From the NCBI GenBank assembly GCA_020721175.1, contig DYNH01000001.1, positions 8,408 through 50,110 of the forward strand: a stretch of DNA of 41,703 nucleotides, in the 5' to 3' direction. Positions 30,843 to 39,955 of this stretch are shown piece by piece. Numbering within the stretch: position 1 is the first letter of the stretch; each line of letters begins with the position of its first letter. Origin of the DNA: Trichlorobacter lovleyi (GTDB lineage Bacteria > Desulfobacterota > Desulfuromonadia > Geobacterales > Pseudopelobacteraceae). The position numbers and the translations under genes are program-made. The notes under the pieces are model-generated. The model saw only the letters and a list, made by a program, of their open reading frames with translations, was not told the DNA's origin and searched no databases.

Positions 30843-31580
30843 TTACATATACATTCCGCCGTTTACTGACAGAACATGGCCGGTAATGTAGCCTGATGAC
30901 TCTGATGACAGAAAGACTACAGCGTTGGCAATATCTTCCACAGAACCCAGACGTCCAAGAGGTATCTGGGAAGCAAGTTCTTCCCGTGCCTTTTCCGGCA
31001 TAGCGTCTGTCATGGCAGTTGATATAAAGCCGGGGGCAACAGCATTTACAGTTATATTCCGTTTGGCCATCTCACGGGCATTAGACTTGGTAAGACCTAT
31101 CAGTCCCGCCTTGCTGGCGCAATAGTTGGCCTGTCCGGCATTACCCATCTGGCCAACCACTGAAGCTATATTGATAATTCGCCCGTAACGCTGTTTGCTC
31201 ATAACCTTGAATGCTGCACGGGTACAAACAAATGAACCTTTAAGGTTGACATTCATAACAGCATCCCAGTCTTCATCCTTCATCCTCATTATCAGTCCGT
31301 CACGGGTAATCCCTGCATTATTTACCAGGATATCAACCCTGCCAAAAGTACCTGTTGCAATTTCAATCATTTTTTCAACATCTTCAGTCAGAGTGACGTT
31401 TCCGACAACTGCCACTGCACTGGTTCCTTTTGCCAGGAGCTCCTTGACTACATCATCTGTTGCTTCCGAATCCAAATCAACTGCGACAATTTTTGCCCCC
31501 TGTGCAGCAAGAGCAAAAGCAATACTTTTACCAATACCACGTGAAGCCCCTGTAATTACGGCAACTTTCCCTTTTGGCAT
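30843..31580 (-). CDS. fabG: 3-oxoacyl-ACP reductase
   Basis: VITGASRGIGKSIAFALA; NNAGITRDGLIMRM; YCASKAGLIGLTKS; NAVAPGFI. Confidence 0.96.
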   Translation of the reverse strand: MPKGKVAVITGASRGIGKSIAFALAAQGAKIVAVDLDSEATDDVVKELLAKGTSAVAVVGNVTLTEDVEKMIEIATGTFGRVDILVNNAGITRDGLIMRMKDEDWDAVMNVNLKGSFVCTRAAFKVMSKQRYGRIINIASVVGQMGNAGQANYCASKAGLIGLTKSNAREMAKRNITVNAVAPGFISTAMTDAMPEKAREELASQIPLGRLGSVEDIANAVVFLSSESSGYITGHVLSVNGGMYM

Positions 31581-31601
31581 ATTCATTTCTCCTTTCAGAA
31601 A

Positions 31602-32039
31602 TCAGGATTGTCTGTCAGCAAAGGTTGCCTTAAGGTCTGCCTCAGTCACAACCTTACCGTCAACAAGCGCCCTGGCACTAAAGAACCAGATGCCCCGCTT
31701 GCAGGCTGTTGCTTCTACTTCAAAACGTAGTTGATCCCCGGGAATGACAGGTTTGCGAAAACGGGCATTGTCTATTCCAGTAAAATAAGTAACCTTCTCA
31801 CGTATAGAATCATCAGACTGATAAGCCAGGATACCTGCTACCTGAGCCATAGCTTCAATAATCAGGACCCCTGGCATGACAGGGTGACCTGGAAAATGAC
31901 CTGTAAAAAACGGCTCATTAATAGTTACATTTTTCAAACCTACTATCTTTTTACCGATCTCAATCTCCAGAATCCGATCAACCATCAAAAACGGATGGCG
32001 ATGGGGCAGTATCTTCATAATCTGATTAATATCAAGCAT
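31602..32039 (-). CDS. fabZ: 3-hydroxyacyl-ACP dehydratase
   Basis: [37 protein letters not shown]. Confidence 0.96.
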   Translation of the reverse strand: MLDINQIMKILPHRHPFLMVDRILEIEIGKKIVGLKNVTINEPFFTGHFPGHPVMPGVLIIEAMAQVAGILAYQSDDSIREKVTYFTGIDNARFRKPVIPGDQLRFEVEATACKRGIWFFSARALVDGKVVTEADLKATFADRQS

Positions 32040-32066
32040 TCTTTCACCTTACTGAAGCCATCTGAA

Positions 32067-32990
32067 TCAGGCTGCAGCCCTTATACCTGTGCTGTCTTCA
32101 ACATTAACAAGTTCCATATCCTTGTTGATTCGCTTAACCAGCCCGGTAAGTACTTTACCAGGCCCTATCTCAACAAAACGTGTTACTCCCAGATTAATCA
32201 TTTCATTTACAGATTGTTCCCATCTTACCGGTGAACAGACCTGGGTAACCAGAAGTTCACGCACTCTGAAGGCGTCCTGATTGGCTGTTGCCTCTACATT
32301 TGTAATCACCGGCAGGGAAAGTTTTTGAATTAGTATACAGTCCAGTACATCCATCAGACGCTCTGCAGCAGGTTTCATTAATGCGCAATGGAATGGTGCA
32401 GAGACAGTAAGCAGCATAGCCTTGCGGTATCCCTTTAATTTGGCTAGCACAATGGCCCTGTTTACTGCTGTTGCATGACCGGCAATTACGATCTGTCCCG
32501 GAGAATTGAAATTGGCAGGGGAAACCACTTCACCTTCAGCAACATCTTCACAGATAGCCGTCAGTACGTCTTCTTCAATCGAGAGCATGGCAGCCATAGC
32601 ACCAACTCCAACAGGCACTGCCTCCTGCATGAAAAGCCCCCTGGAACGGACTGTTCTTACTGCATCAGCAAAAGTCATTGCACCGCTACAGACCAGGGCT
32701 GAATATTCACCAAGTGAGTGTCCGGCAACATAATCGGCTGAAATTCCTGTTTCTTTCTGTAAAACAGTTAATGCTGCAATACTTGCAGCAAGAATTGCAG
32801 GCTGTGTAATTGAGGTAAGCTTTAAATCTTCTTCCGGGCCTTTAAAGCAAAGGTCAGATAATCTGAACCCCAATGCATCATCAGCCTCTTCAAAGATATG
32901 CCTAGCTACTGAAAAGTTATCTGCCAGGTTCTTGCCCATACCTGCGTACTGGGAACCCTGACCTGGGAATAAGAAAGCTGTTTTACTCAT
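32067..32990 (-). CDS. fabD: Malonyl-CoA:ACP transacylase
   Basis: FLFPGQGSQYAGMGK; GHSLGEYSALVCSGA; SAPFHCALMKPA. Confidence 0.97.
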   Translation of the reverse strand: MSKTAFLFPGQGSQYAGMGKNLADNFSVARHIFEEADDALGFRLSDLCFKGPEEDLKLTSITQPAILAASIAALTVLQKETGISADYVAGHSLGEYSALVCSGAMTFADAVRTVRSRGLFMQEAVPVGVGAMAAMLSIEEDVLTAICEDVAEGEVVSPANFNSPGQIVIAGHATAVNRAIVLAKLKGYRKAMLLTVSAPFHCALMKPAAERLMDVLDCILIQKLSLPVITNVEATANQDAFRVRELLVTQVCSPVRWEQSVNEMINLGVTRFVEIGPGKVLTGLVKRINKDMELVNVEDSTGIRAAA

Positions 32991-33021
32991 AATCACAGTA
33001 CCTTAAACATACTATATAAAA

Positions 33022-34005
33022 TCACCACTTTAATAATACCGAACCATATGTAAAACCGCCTCCAAAGGCGTCCATAAGTATAAGGTTGCCATCTTTAAGC
33101 CTGCCTTCCCGGTTAGCTTCATCAAGCGCTATCGGTATGGAGGCAGAAGAGGTGTTGCCATATTTATGCAAATTTACGAATATCCGTTCCTCTGGAATGC
33201 CTACCCTTTTACCTGTTGCCTCTATAATACGGCGATTGGCCTGGTGAGGAATCAACCAGTTTACATCGTCAGCAGAGACGTTGTTATACTCAAGCGCTGC
33301 AACAGCAGCGTCACCCATGGCTCTTACTGCGTGTTTGAACACATCATTGCCTTCCATGCGGAGATAATAAAGCTTTTCTTCAAATGTACTCTTTGCTGAG
33401 CCGGGATTTCTGCCACCAACGCCAGGTTGGTATAGCAACCCCCAATGAGAGCTGTTAGTATAAATATGGCTGGAAAGTATCCCGTGCTCTCCGGTTGAAG
33501 CCTCAACCACAACTGCTCCGGCACCATCTCCAAACAGAATACAGGTATTACGATCCGTAAAGTCCACTATGCGGGTCAGTACCTCGGCCCCCATTACTAG
33601 CATCTTTCTTGCCATGCCACTTTTGATGTATGCCTCCGCCATATTGAGGCCATAGATAAATCCGGAGCAAGCGGCTGAAAGGTCGAAGGCTGCTGCGTTG
33701 GCAGCGCCAAGTTCCTGCTGGACAATACAGGCAGTAGCGGGAAAGGGGAAATCCGGAGTGACTGTTCCAAGCAGGATCAGGTCAAGTTCATCAGGCTGGA
33801 CATTAGCCATCTCAAGAGCGCGGCGAGCTGCCTTGACTGCAAAGGTGGAGGTATATTCGCCATCAGCGGCTATACGACGTTCTTTTATTCCTGTTCTTGT
33901 GGTAATCCACTCATCATTTGTATTTACCATTTTTTCCAGATCAGAGTTAGTGAGGATCTTGTCTGGAACAGCAGAACCTGTTCCCGTAATACGGGCACGT
34001 AGCAT
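33022..34005 (-). CDS. fabH: 3-oxoacyl-ACP synthase III
   Basis: NDEWITTRTGIKERR; FDLSAACSGFIYGL; WLIPHQANRRII; KYGNTSSASIP. Confidence 0.97.
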   Translation of the reverse strand: MLRARITGTGSAVPDKILTNSDLEKMVNTNDEWITTRTGIKERRIAADGEYTSTFAVKAARRALEMANVQPDELDLILLGTVTPDFPFPATACIVQQELGAANAAAFDLSAACSGFIYGLNMAEAYIKSGMARKMLVMGAEVLTRIVDFTDRNTCILFGDGAGAVVVEASTGEHGILSSHIYTNSSHWGLLYQPGVGGRNPGSAKSTFEEKLYYLRMEGNDVFKHAVRAMGDAAVAALEYNNVSADDVNWLIPHQANRRIIEATGKRVGIPEERIFVNLHKYGNTSSASIPIALDEANREGRLKDGNLILMDAFGGGFTYGSVLLKW

Positions 34006-34077
34006 ACAACCCCCCTTACCGAAACATTGCAGTTAACTGCTTCCGGCGTAAATAATCAATGGAAGATAAAACACCTG

Positions 34078-35115
34078 CTAAGATAGTGTTGCAATAACGC
34101 CGCCGTTAGTGGGAAACAGTGCACCGTAATTTTCAGAGAGTTTTTCAGCAATTCTTTGGGTAACACCGCTGTTTGCATAGTCATTTGCAAAACGAATTGC
34201 GTTTTTGATAGCCTTGGCATTGGAACCGCCATGGCAAATCATTCCCACACCGTTGATTCCAATCAATGGAGCTCCCCCATATTCAGCATAGTCAACGGTT
34301 TTTTTAAATCTGTTAAAGGCTCCTCGCATGAATAAATATCCCATTTTGGCTATTGTATCGCCCATGATTTCCCGTTTAAGCATGGTTCCTGTTGCCTCAG
34401 CGAGCCCTTCGGAAAGTTTGAGAACAACATTACCAACAAAACCGTCACAGACTATAACCTCAACTGTGCCCTTGAATATATCCCTGCCTTCTACATAACC
34501 CGCATAGTTCAGAGATGTCTTGCGCAGAATGGAATTGGTCTCACGGGTAAGATCGTTCCCCTTTGACTCTTCTTCACCATTTGATAAAAGCCCAATGCGA
34601 GGATTTGATATGCCCATTGCATGTTTGGCATACACCTGCCCCATAATGGCAAACTGCACAAGATGTGAAGCTTTACAATCAACATTGCCTCCAACATCCA
34701 AAACCAGGGTCTTGCCCTGCAGTGTTGGAAAGACCTGGGCTATAGCAGGCCGTTCAATACCGCTAATCCGTTTTAACACGAACATTCCGGCTGCCATTGT
34801 GGCACCGGAATTGCCGGCACTTACAGCGGCGCAGGCATCTCCATTCTTGACCAGTTCAAATGCAACCCTTACAGATGAATTACGTTTTTTACGAACTGCA
34901 TCTGATGCGGAATCATGCATTCCCACCACCTCACTGGCATGGTGAATGGTAATGTCTAGATTTGACGCACCGATACGGTCAAGCTCTTGCTTAAGGCGTA
35001 GCTGATCACCTACAAGAACAACGGAAATTCCGTGTTCCCTAGCAGCCACCGCTGCTCCTTCCACCTCAACAGCAGGGGCGTTATCTCCGCCCATGGCATC
35101 AACCGCAACTCTCAT
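34078..35115 (-). CDS. plsX: Phosphate acyltransferase PlsX
   Basis: [56 protein letters not shown]. Confidence 0.97.
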   Translation of the reverse strand: MRVAVDAMGGDNAPAVEVEGAAVAAREHGISVVLVGDQLRLKQELDRIGASNLDITIHHASEVVGMHDSASDAVRKKRNSSVRVAFELVKNGDACAAVSAGNSGATMAAGMFVLKRISGIERPAIAQVFPTLQGKTLVLDVGGNVDCKASHLVQFAIMGQVYAKHAMGISNPRIGLLSNGEEESKGNDLTRETNSILRKTSLNYAGYVEGRDIFKGTVEVIVCDGFVGNVVLKLSEGLAEATGTMLKREIMGDTIAKMGYLFMRGAFNRFKKTVDYAEYGGAPLIGINGVGMICHGGSNAKAIKNAIRFANDYANSGVTQRIAEKLSENYGALFPTNGGVIATLS

Positions 35116-35138
35116 AGTTATAGGTGTGGAATTCCTGT

Positions 35139-35324
35139 TCAGGCCTTTTTCTCTGCCCCGACAACTTTTTTACCTTTATAGGTGCCGCAGGAAGGACATG
35201 CACGATGTGGCATCTTGGGTGACTTGCAATCCGGACAGAGTGAAAGGCTGGGGGCTGTAAGAAAATCGTGGGCCCTACGCATGTTTTTACGAGATTTGGA
35301 TGTTTTCTTCTTGGGTACAGCCAT
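35139..35324 (-). CDS. rpmF: 50S ribosomal protein L32
   Basis: [22 protein letters not shown]; two Cys pairs (CPDC, CPSC), compatible with the zinc-binding form. Confidence 0.97.
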   Translation of the reverse strand: MAVPKKKTSKSRKNMRRAHDFLTAPSLSLCPDCKSPKMPHRACPSCGTYKGKKVVGAEKKA

Positions 35325-35363
35325 GTCTGTTGCTCCTTTTTTTAGAGACCTTTAGGCCAAAAG

Positions 35364-35903
35364 TTATGAACTGATTTTGAAGTTCTTTAAAGCGGCAAAT
35401 CTGGATTGTTTTGAATCAAGAACACAACTACAGGTTTCAGTATTAAGATCAACCCCGCAAACCGGACATAACCCTTTACATGTTTCAGAACAAAGGGGTT
35501 TAAGTGGTATCTCAAGGGCAACCTGCTCGGCAATCTCCATTGACAGGTCAATCTCATCACCGCTGAAATCGGCAGTGATCAAGTCACGTTCTTCAAGCTC
35601 AACTTCATCCTCTTCTTCAAGATTTTTAAAATTTTCACGAAAAAATATGGAAAAGCTGGAACAAATATTTTTATCAAAGGAACACAGACAACGCGAGCAA
35701 TTCTGCTGTATCGGAACAGTAACCAAACCGTCAACCCGATAGTGATCAAACTCACGACCGGCGGTTACATTTACATTAACCGGTCCGGTAAAATTGCACT
35801 CCCCGGCTGAAGACATATCAGCCAACACCGGAAATGATTCCGCTGACTCTGTAAAGGAGTATTGCCTGGATTTTTCCCTGATATGGTCAATTTTTATCTT
35901 CAT
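35364..35903 (-). CDS. DUF177 family protein (YceD-like)
   Basis: CSRCLCSF; PLCSETCKGLCPVCGVDLNTETCSC; immediately upstream of rpmF. Confidence 0.92.
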   Translation of the reverse strand: MKIKIDHIREKSRQYSFTESAESFPVLADMSSAGECNFTGPVNVNVTAGREFDHYRVDGLVTVPIQQNCSRCLCSFDKNICSSFSIFFRENFKNLEEEDEVELEERDLITADFSGDEIDLSMEIAEQVALEIPLKPLCSETCKGLCPVCGVDLNTETCSCVLDSKQSRFAALKNFKISS

Positions 35904-35998
35904 CAGGAATACTCTTGTTGTAGCAAGTGTCAAAAAGAGGATTAATATAGTAAAAAATCAAAGTTTGTCAAGAGCAATAAGCCATTTCTGCCATTTCT

Positions 35999-37072
35999 TC
36001 AGATCGGCAAAAACTCGCTACAGCTTTTGATTCTCTTAAGTGTTGCCGATATCAAGTCGGCAGCATGGTCTAAATCTCCCAATGATACCACCTCAACTGG
36101 GGTATGCATGTAGCGTAACGGCAACTTTACCAGGGCTGTCGCAGTGCCTCCCCGTGATATCTGCATAACATTGGCGTCAGTACCTGTTGCCCGTGGATTG
36201 GCGGTTAGCTGTACAGAAATTTTTTCTTTTAGTGCAGTATCGTAAAGCAGTTCAAACAAGGCATTGTTGATATTAGCCCCTCGGGTCAGAATCGGACCTT
36301 TTCCCAAAGCCACATCCCCGTTATGCTTTCGTTCTACATCAGGCTGATCAGTTGCAAAATCAACCTCCACACAGATGCCTATATCAGGGTTAACCGTATA
36401 GCTGCTGGTTGTACCACCCCGCAGACCGATCTCTTCCTGAACTGACGAAACACCGTAAAGGTCAACTGGCAGCCTTTTGTTTTCAGCCGCCAGCATACGT
36501 AAGACTTCTGCCACAACAAAACAGCCTGCCTTATCGTCAAATCCCCGGGAAGCTACCCTGTCTCCCTGCAATCTGGTGAAACTGCTGCTGAAAGTGATGC
36601 AGTCTCCAACCCTGACCAGTTTGTGTGCCTCTTTTTTATCCTTTGCCCCTATATCAATATACTGGGCATCAATCTTTACTACAGTGTCTCTGTCTTTGGC
36701 ATCCATCAGATGAATAGGGCGTTTGCCAACTACACCGGCTATTGTACCGCCAGCAGTGTGAATGTTTACCACTTTGCCAGGAGTCAGGTGTGCATCAACT
36801 CCTCCGATAGCAGAAAAATATATAAACCCCTTATCATTTATATATTTTACCTGAAGACCAATCTCATCAGAATGGGCTACCAGCATTACCTTTGGTCTGT
36901 CTTTACCCTGTCCGGGAATAAAACCAAACACATTACCCATTACATCAGTGGAAACCTGGCAGTAGGGGGCGACATATTCACGAAACAAACGCTGGGCTGG
37001 TTGCTCATATCCTGATGGACTTGGTGCTGCCAGCAGTTTTTCCAAAAACATGATTGATTCTTTACGCATCAT
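35999..37072 (-). CDS. M42 family metallopeptidase (glutamyl aminopeptidase/endoglucanase type)
   Basis: LLAAPSPSGYEQPA; VMLVAHSDEIGLQV; SRGFDDKAGCFV; SSVQEEIGLRGG; ATGTDANVMQ. Confidence 0.94.
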   Translation of the reverse strand: MMRKESIMFLEKLLAAPSPSGYEQPAQRLFREYVAPYCQVSTDVMGNVFGFIPGQGKDRPKVMLVAHSDEIGLQVKYINDKGFIYFSAIGGVDAHLTPGKVVNIHTAGGTIAGVVGKRPIHLMDAKDRDTVVKIDAQYIDIGAKDKKEAHKLVRVGDCITFSSSFTRLQGDRVASRGFDDKAGCFVVAEVLRMLAAENKRLPVDLYGVSSVQEEIGLRGGTTSSYTVNPDIGICVEVDFATDQPDVERKHNGDVALGKGPILTRGANINNALFELLYDTALKEKISVQLTANPRATGTDANVMQISRGGTATALVKLPLRYMHTPVEVVSLGDLDHAADLISATLKRIKSCSEFLPI

Positions 37073-38132
37073 CAATATCCTCGTATATACAACCTGTTAT
37101 TATAGAATCTATTATCTTGTACTTAACATTTTCAAGACAGACCTGATCGTTTTTCAGGCTACTGTCAGGTCGGACTTTGTAAATTGGCAGGCCAATCTTT
37201 TGCCAATGTTTAAGGTTGCTCCCGGCATTTCCGATAACATCAGACAATCTTGACGGATTGCATGACAGTTTAATATCATCTGTTGAATTCAACCTGTCAG
37301 CCAGCATAACAACCAGGTCTTGATACAGCTTGGAAAAAACCATCTGTCCAAGAGCCGGATGCCAGCAACCAGCAAATACTGCGTCCCCTTTTGTCAGTCC
37401 ATCCTCAGCCTGTAATCCAATCCTGATTACCGGTATATCTTTTTTAAGGCATATTTTCAACATCCTGGCGCAAGTATTGATTCCACTCTTCAAATCTGGT
37501 GGCTGATATTGCCCTGCCCTGTAACTCTCAGCCAGGGCAGTTCCCTCCAGAACAACCGCCGGGTAAATTCTTACAAACTGCGCTCCGGCCATAATGACCC
37601 CTCTAATGCTGTCTATGGCCTTTTTATAGGAGTCTTCGGGCAATCCCGGTAATAACTGGACACCTACCTTAAAACCCAAAGCCTTTACCCTTTTGATGGC
37701 ATCAATACTTTCGACTGCTGTATGGCCTCTTCCGCTAGCCACAAGTACTTGTTCATCAAGGGATTGAACTCCAATCTCAATTGTCCTGACCTGTTTGACT
37801 GCCAGAAAAGACAATATATGTTCATCAAGGGCGTCCGGTCTTGTGGAAATTCTGATCCCGTGTACAGATTTTAGCAGACAAAAAGGTTGCACTGCTTCCA
37901 GCAGTTCTTCCTGGATTTTTTTATGCAGCATGGTAAAACTTCCACCATAAAAGGCTACTTCAGCAGAACGTCCCGGCGAACGCTCCAGCCACTGCCTGAT
38001 CCGCTGCTGTATCTGTTCATAATCCGGAAAAGGTTGACTTTCCCCGGAGATAAGTTTCTGGTTACAGAACAGACATCTGTAAGGACAACCGGCGTGTGGA
38101 ATAAAAAATGGAATAATCAAATGACGTTTCAT
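37062..38132 (-). CDS. Radical SAM protein (Elp3-like / coproporphyrinogen-oxidase-like fold)
   Basis: CPYRCLFC (CxxxCxxC) cluster motif; VAFYGGSFT; ISTRPDALDEHIL; GVQSLDEQVLVASGRGHT. Confidence 0.9.
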   Translation of the reverse strand: MKRHLIIPFFIPHAGCPYRCLFCNQKLISGESQPFPDYEQIQQRIRQWLERSPGRSAEVAFYGGSFTMLHKKIQEELLEAVQPFCLLKSVHGIRISTRPDALDEHILSFLAVKQVRTIEIGVQSLDEQVLVASGRGHTAVESIDAIKRVKALGFKVGVQLLPGLPEDSYKKAIDSIRGVIMAGAQFVRIYPAVVLEGTALAESYRAGQYQPPDLKSGINTCARMLKICLKKDIPVIRIGLQAEDGLTKGDAVFAGCWHPALGQMVFSKLYQDLVVMLADRLNSTDDIKLSCNPSRLSDVIGNAGSNLKHWQKIGLPIYKVRPDSSLKNDQVCLENVKYKIIDSIITGCIYEDIDDA

Positions 38133-38148
38133 AAAAAAGAGATTGCTT

Positions 38149-39381
38149 TCAAATCAATCCCACAATCGCCCCTGTCATCAAAGAGGCAAGCACACCTGCA
38201 ATCAATGCCTTTATTCCCATAGAAGCTATTTCCTCCCTGCGTTCAGGACAGAGTGTACCCATACCGCCAATAAGAATTCCAAGACTACCAAAATTGGCAA
38301 AACTACACATAGAATATATCATAATAATCTTGCTTCTGGGACTAAGTGCTGTCTCTGGCAGGCTTGCAAACTGCATATACGCAAGGAATTCATTCAATAC
38401 AACCTTTACTCCCATCAGTGAGCCTGCGGTTCCCGCCTCACTCCATGGAACACCAATCAGCCATACTATCGGTGCCATCAACATCCCTAAAAGTCTCTCA
38501 AGGGTAATCGGAGTACCCTTAAAATCTGGCAGCTCACAAAGAGCTATATTCACCAGCTTCACCAGTGCAACAAATACTATCAAGATGGCAACAATGTTGA
38601 ATAACAGCTTCAGGCCGTCACTGGTACCTTTTGAAATAGCATCCATAGCACTGCCTGCTTCATAGCCTGAGATTTCAGTACCCATGGTTTGCGGTTCTGA
38701 CTCGGGAATCATGATGGAAGCAATAACAAGGGCAGCAGGGGCATGAATAATTGAGGCAGTAAGGATATGGCCAAGTGCATCAGGGATCACCTGATGAAGC
38801 AGCGTGGCATACAACACAAGCATAGTGCCTGCTATACAGGAAAGTCCAGTGGCCATCACAGCAAATAGCTCGCTACGGGTCATCTGCTTCAGATACGGCC
38901 TTATAAGCATGGGAGACTCTACCATTCCCAGAAAAATACATCCGGCTGCAGCCACTCCCAGTGCGCCACCAATCCCCATGCTTTTGCGTAATATCCATGA
39001 AAATCCCAACACGATTTTCGGCAAAATGCGCCAGTAGTATAGCAATGATGTGAGGGCTCCAATCACCAGAATCATGGGTAATGATTGAAATGCCAGGGAA
39101 AAAGAACTTCCAGGCTTCAATTCTGTAAACGGTAGCGGACCACCTCCAAGATATCCGAACACAAAGGATGTTCCTGCTTTAGTTGCATCTTCCATAGCGA
39201 CCACACAACTGTTAAGTCCCATGAACATGCCCCTGAATGGCGCAACCTTCAACATAAGCAGGGCTATCAGTACCTGCACAGCAATACCTGCCAAGACAGT
39301 ACGCCATGAAATAATCTGACGTTTTTCGCTCATCAGCCAGGCAACTGCAAGTAACACTGCCATACCTGCTATTCCATTCAT
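38149..39381 (-). CDS. NupC-type concentrative nucleoside transporter
   Basis: Multiple TM segments; GLSCIAGTMLVLYA; GVKVVLNEFLAYMQF; CSFANFGSLGILIGGMGTLCPERREEIASMGIKALIAG; ATG 39381 preferred over TTG 39411. Confidence 0.92.
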   Translation of the reverse strand: MNGIAGMAVLLAVAWLMSEKRQIISWRTVLAGIAVQVLIALLMLKVAPFRGMFMGLNSCVVAMEDATKAGTSFVFGYLGGGPLPFTELKPGSSFSLAFQSLPMILVIGALTSLLYYWRILPKIVLGFSWILRKSMGIGGALGVAAAGCIFLGMVESPMLIRPYLKQMTRSELFAVMATGLSCIAGTMLVLYATLLHQVIPDALGHILTASIIHAPAALVIASIMIPESEPQTMGTEISGYEAGSAMDAISKGTSDGLKLLFNIVAILIVFVALVKLVNIALCELPDFKGTPITLERLLGMLMAPIVWLIGVPWSEAGTAGSLMGVKVVLNEFLAYMQFASLPETALSPRSKIIMIYSMCSFANFGSLGILIGGMGTLCPERREEIASMGIKALIAGVLASLMTGAIVGLI

Positions 39382-39609
39382 TTCAAAAACACTCTCATGA
39401 ATCGGCTCCAACTTGATTTTTACAGAAATTTACCACACCCACAGTAAACTATATCCCTAGTTGCGTCCATTTGAATGATTATTTCCGATTTGATTTACTC
39501 ACAAATATTGTCTTTTAATTATCTAAGCCTCTATCAAAAATCTTATTTTATCTTAGACTGCACGAACAGCCAACAGTTCAGGTTTAACTGCATATATATT
39601 ATATAAACA

Positions 39610-39796
39610 TTTGATATTAAGATGTTTTTGAGATATCAAAACCACGAAAGAATTGTTTTTAAACAAGCCCACCTGATTTATGATTCGCAGAATATCAAGT
39701 AGTATCTGCTGATCCGGCAAATAATTTTCAGGATAATTTTATCAAAACATCTTGATGCGTTATGGGCTACATTGTAATGTGGGACTTCTTAAGAAG
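39610..39796. promoter_or_regulatory. Cluster of inverted repeats in AT-rich intergenic region upstream of M3 peptidase
   Basis: TTTGATAT...ATATCAAA (39610-39617/39633-39640); AAGATGTTTTTGA (39619-39631) vs TCAAAACATCTT (39742-39753); ACATT-GT-AATGT (39769-39780); CTTCTTAAGAAG (39785-39796). Confidence 0.4.
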
Positions 39797-39955
39797 AATC
39801 AAAAACAGACGAAAACAAACTGTACAACCGGTTAAGGCAGGAATAAGCCAAACATACGCTTATAAAACAACAAAAACTATCGTTTCAGCCCTGTTTTAAC
39901 CAGCATGTATGTCTTTTTTACAATTAAGTACTAATCAAGAACGGAGCAAGACTTT

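Noticed and set aside
31195-32234. 179-aa and 167-aa plus-strand ORFs opposite fabG/fabZ/fabD
   Set aside because: Lie antisense to confident fab genes with no recognisable motifs
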